Source of the DNA: Rubrivivax sp.
Lineage (GTDB): Bacteria > Pseudomonadota > Gammaproteobacteria > Burkholderiales > Burkholderiaceae
Length of the DNA: 8,527 nucleotides
Reading direction: 5' to 3'
NCBI GenBank assembly: GCA_004211235.1
Contig: SEEY01000139.1
Span: forward strand, 1-8,527
The position numbers were made by a program, and so were the translations under genes. A model generated the notes under the pieces. The model did no database searches. It was given only the letters and a program-made list of their open reading frames with translations, and had not been told where the DNA came from. Every line of letters begins with the position of its first letter. Position 1 is the stretch's first letter. Below are positions 6,740-8,527 of the stretch, one piece after another.

Positions 6740-8527
6740 TCAGGGTGGCGGCAGCGCAGCGAGCGCGGCCTGGCCGGGTGGGGCGACGCCGATGTGGGCC
6801 CACAGGTCTTCCGGCGGCAGCAGCGTCAGCATGCGCTGGCTGGACGACTCCGCACCCCGCACCAGCCGCGCCCGCATGCCCGGGCTGGGGAGCGCCTGGG
6901 CGGCGGCAATGCTGAACACGGGACCGAGCTCGTCGACGCGCACGGCGAGACCCTGGCCGCTGTCGTTGCGGCAGATGATGATCGGGCCATCAGGCGTGTC
7001 ACCAGCGTGGTTGTAGAGCGCGAGGTTGAGGTCGAGCACTGGCAGCATGCGGCCCTCGTGCTGCAGCATGCCGACGAGGGCGCGTGGCGCGTTGGGCAGC
7101 GCCGTGAGACGCGGCTGCTCGACGGCCTCGACAAGCTGTGCCGCGGGCAGGCCGAGCCACTGGCCGGCGACGCTGAAGGCGGCGATGTCCAGCATCTCGG
7201 CGGCGGCGGCCTGCGCCGGCGGCGGTACGAAGCCGGTGTCGACAGTGGCGTCCTGCGCGGCCAGGCGCGGGCCCAGCGGCAGCAGCAACACGGCAGCCAC
7301 GTCTGCGGACGACGCCGGCTCGCCCTGGCGGTATTCCCGGTAGCCCTGCGACATCGCGATGCCGGCCGCGTACACCATGCCGTCGACTTCCAGCTCGGTG
7401 CGCAGCGACTGGCCCGCGGCCAGCGTGGCCAGCGAGGCCGCTGGCAGCGGTGCGGCAGTGCCGGCGGGCCAGCGCGGGTCGGAGCTGGCGACCACACGGC
7501 CATCGCGCCCGACGAACAAGCCCGCCGCCGCCTCGCCCGCTGCGGCGGGGAGCGCGTCCTTCAGCATGGCGGCGAACTGGGGGGCGCCGTCGAAGACGAT
7601 GGCGATGCCGCCGACAACCTGGCCTTCGTGTTGAAGCGACGTGGCATAGATGCAGGTCGGCTCCGCTGCCGCATACAACGGGCTCGGCTCGTGGCGGGAG
7701 ACGACGTAGCGCTCCGGGTCGCGCAGTGCCAGCGCAGCGCTGACCCAGCCCGCGTCCAACTGCTTGCCGACATGATCGGCCTGCGCCGGGTCGGACACGG
7801 CGACGACGCGGCCTTGGGGGTCGAACACGAGCAGCAGCGAGTAGACGGTGTACAGCCCGTTGATGTGCTGCAGCACCCGCTGGGCCTCGACGGCCGCGGC
7901 CTGCGCCTGCACGGTGCCCTGAGCGGCAAGCGCGCGCTGCAGGCGCACGTCCAGCGCCCACCAGCGGCAGTCGTTGGCGCGTTCGTAGAGGTTGCGGTCC
8001 ATGATGTCGATGGCCAGCCGCGCCTGGAACAACGCCGCGTCGAAGACCGCCTCCAGCGCGTGGTTCTGCAGTTGCGCGATGGCCTGCTCGAAGACCTCGC
8101 GCAGTTGTCCGCCGGTGCGTTGCACCTCGTTGAGCAGCGTCGTCGCAAAACCCGCGCCGCCCTCGGCGAGACCGCCGGCGGCCCGCGCGTGGCTGCGCAG
8201 CTTGCCGTTCCACAGCGTGCGCGACAGATTGCGCTGGATGCGGCGGGCTTCCAGCGGAATGCCCTGCAGCTCCGCATCGAAGAGCTGGCTCGTGTCCAGC
8301 GTCGCGCCGAGGCGGCGAAGCTCGTCACCGGAGCCGTGCGCTTCGGCAGCGTCGAAGGCCCATTCCACCGGCGTCAGCACGCAGGCCTGCCAGCCTGGCG
8401 GACCCATATAGCCTTCATAGCCGCTGGCGGCCGCGCTGGCGCAAAGGTAGTCGCGCCCGGCAAAGCACAGGCGCTCGCCCTTCAGCGGCAGCATGGCGCC
8501 GACAGGGATCTGCCAGCGGTCTGAGCT
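6740..8527 (-). CDS. Putative soluble double-Cache sensor fused to a CheW domain (5'-truncated by window edge)
   Basis: The reading frame is open from the window edge to the stop at 6740, so the true start lies outside; 595 residues are visible. Numbering from the first in-window Met (8494): residues 1-45 form a region with three Cys and GYEGYMGPPGW; 75-210 are largely helical, with IMDRNLYERANDCRWWAL (164-181), which I associate with Cache-type sensor proteins of Burkholderiales. LYTVYSLLLVFDPQGRVVAV (214-233) and GLFVGRDGRVVAS (325-337) look like the first strands of two Cache lobes (about 150-310 and 320-410). From about 432 to the end is a CheW domain (FSVAGQWLGLPAAQLVEAV, GMLQHEGRMLPVLDL, AVRVDELGPVF). 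CheW normally couples receptors to the kinase CheA. No membrane segment or methyl-accepting signalling hairpin is visible. The ligand is unknown. The CheW call is firm, the Cache call moderate. Confidence 0.82.
   Translation of the reverse strand, partial: SSDRWQIPVGAMLPLKGERLCFAGRDYLCASAAASGYEGYMGPPGWQACVLTPVEWAFDAAEAHGSGDELRRLGATLDTSQLFDAELQGIPLEARRIQRNLSRTLWNGKLRSHARAAGGLAEGGAGFATTLLNEVQRTGGQLREVFEQAIAQLQNHALEAVFDAALFQARLAIDIMDRNLYERANDCRWWALDVRLQRALAAQGTVQAQAAAVEAQRVLQHINGLYTVYSLLLVFDPQGRVVAVSDPAQADHVGKQLDAGWVSAALALRDPERYVVSRHEPSPLYAAAEPTCIYATSLQHEGQVVGGIAIVFDGAPQFAAMLKDALPAAAGEAAAGLFVGRDGRVVASSDPRWPAGTAAPLPAASLATLAAGQSLRTELEVDGMVYAAGIAMSQGYREYRQGEPASSADVAAVLLLPLGPRLAAQDATVDTGFVPPPAQAAAAEMLDIAAFSVAGQWLGLPAAQLVEAVEQPRLTALPNAPRALVGMLQHEGRMLPVLDLNLALYNHAGDTPDGPIIICRNDSGQGLAVRVDELGPVFSIAAAQALPSPGMRARLVRGAESSSQRMLTLLPPEDLWAHIGVAPPGQAALAALPPP

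Noticed and set aside
6717..6803. Extended FdhD start giving 29 extra N-terminal residues.
   Set aside because: The extension is arginine-rich, not FdhD-like, and overlaps the end of the upstream CheW gene.
4320..6852. An 18-base exact repeat, GCTGGCTGGACGACTCCG, at 4320-4337 (tilS) and 6835-6852 (Cache-CheW gene).
   Set aside because: Only one pair, inside unrelated coding frames on opposite strands. It uses common GC-rich codons; I see no further copies that would make it an uptake or protein-binding signal.
6794..8524. Plus-strand 576-codon open frame opposite the Cache-CheW gene.
   Set aside because: Its composition (Arg, Gly, Ala, His, Gln rich) and lack of any recognisable motif fit a GC-driven shadow, while the minus frame has clear CheW motifs.

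Overview
The window reads as chromosomal housekeeping DNA from a high-GC betaproteobacterium, most likely a member of the Burkholderiales (Rubrivivax/Leptothrix/Methylibium/Roseateles-like). This placement is inferred from the strongly G/C-ending codons, the aspartokinase N-terminus (MALIVHKYGGTSMG), and the gene order accA - tilS - lysC - tRNA-Ser, which I recall from this group. No search was run. I see no insertion sequences, CRISPR arrays, phage genes or tandem repeats.

Left and centre (1-5711, plus strand). A short leader with a TATACT box and a terminator-like hairpin precedes cysS (cysteinyl-tRNA synthetase). cysS is followed by an AlkA-type DNA-3-methyladenine glycosylase, then accA (carboxyltransferase alpha of acetyl-CoA carboxylase), then tilS (tRNA-Ile lysidine synthetase). 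These four genes are packed so tightly that each start overlaps the previous gene: two TGATG junctions, then a 32-base overlap. They almost certainly form one translationally coupled operon joining tRNA charging and modification, alkylation repair and fatty-acid synthesis. lysC (aspartokinase) follows after 58 bases and has its own possible -10 box. It contains an in-frame internal ATG with a Shine-Dalgarno-like sequence, placed where other bacteria start a separate ACT-domain beta subunit.

Middle (5712-5945). A probable promoter, tRNA-Ser(GCU) with encoded CCA, and a strong intrinsic terminator close the plus-strand block. The terminator sits between converging transcription units.

Right (5946-8527, minus strand). 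A large gene that runs off the right edge encodes a protein with a helical N-terminal region, a probable double Cache sensor and a C-terminal CheW domain, with no visible membrane segment. It is followed after 23 bases by fdhD, the sulfurtransferase that activates formate dehydrogenase. No formate dehydrogenase gene or other chemotaxis gene lies in the window.

Most of the window is ordinary core genome. The least conventional item is the apparently soluble Cache-CheW protein. Its CheW domain has glutamate where the receptor-contacting arginine of the NLRG motif normally sits. The second is the possible alpha/beta dual translation of lysC.
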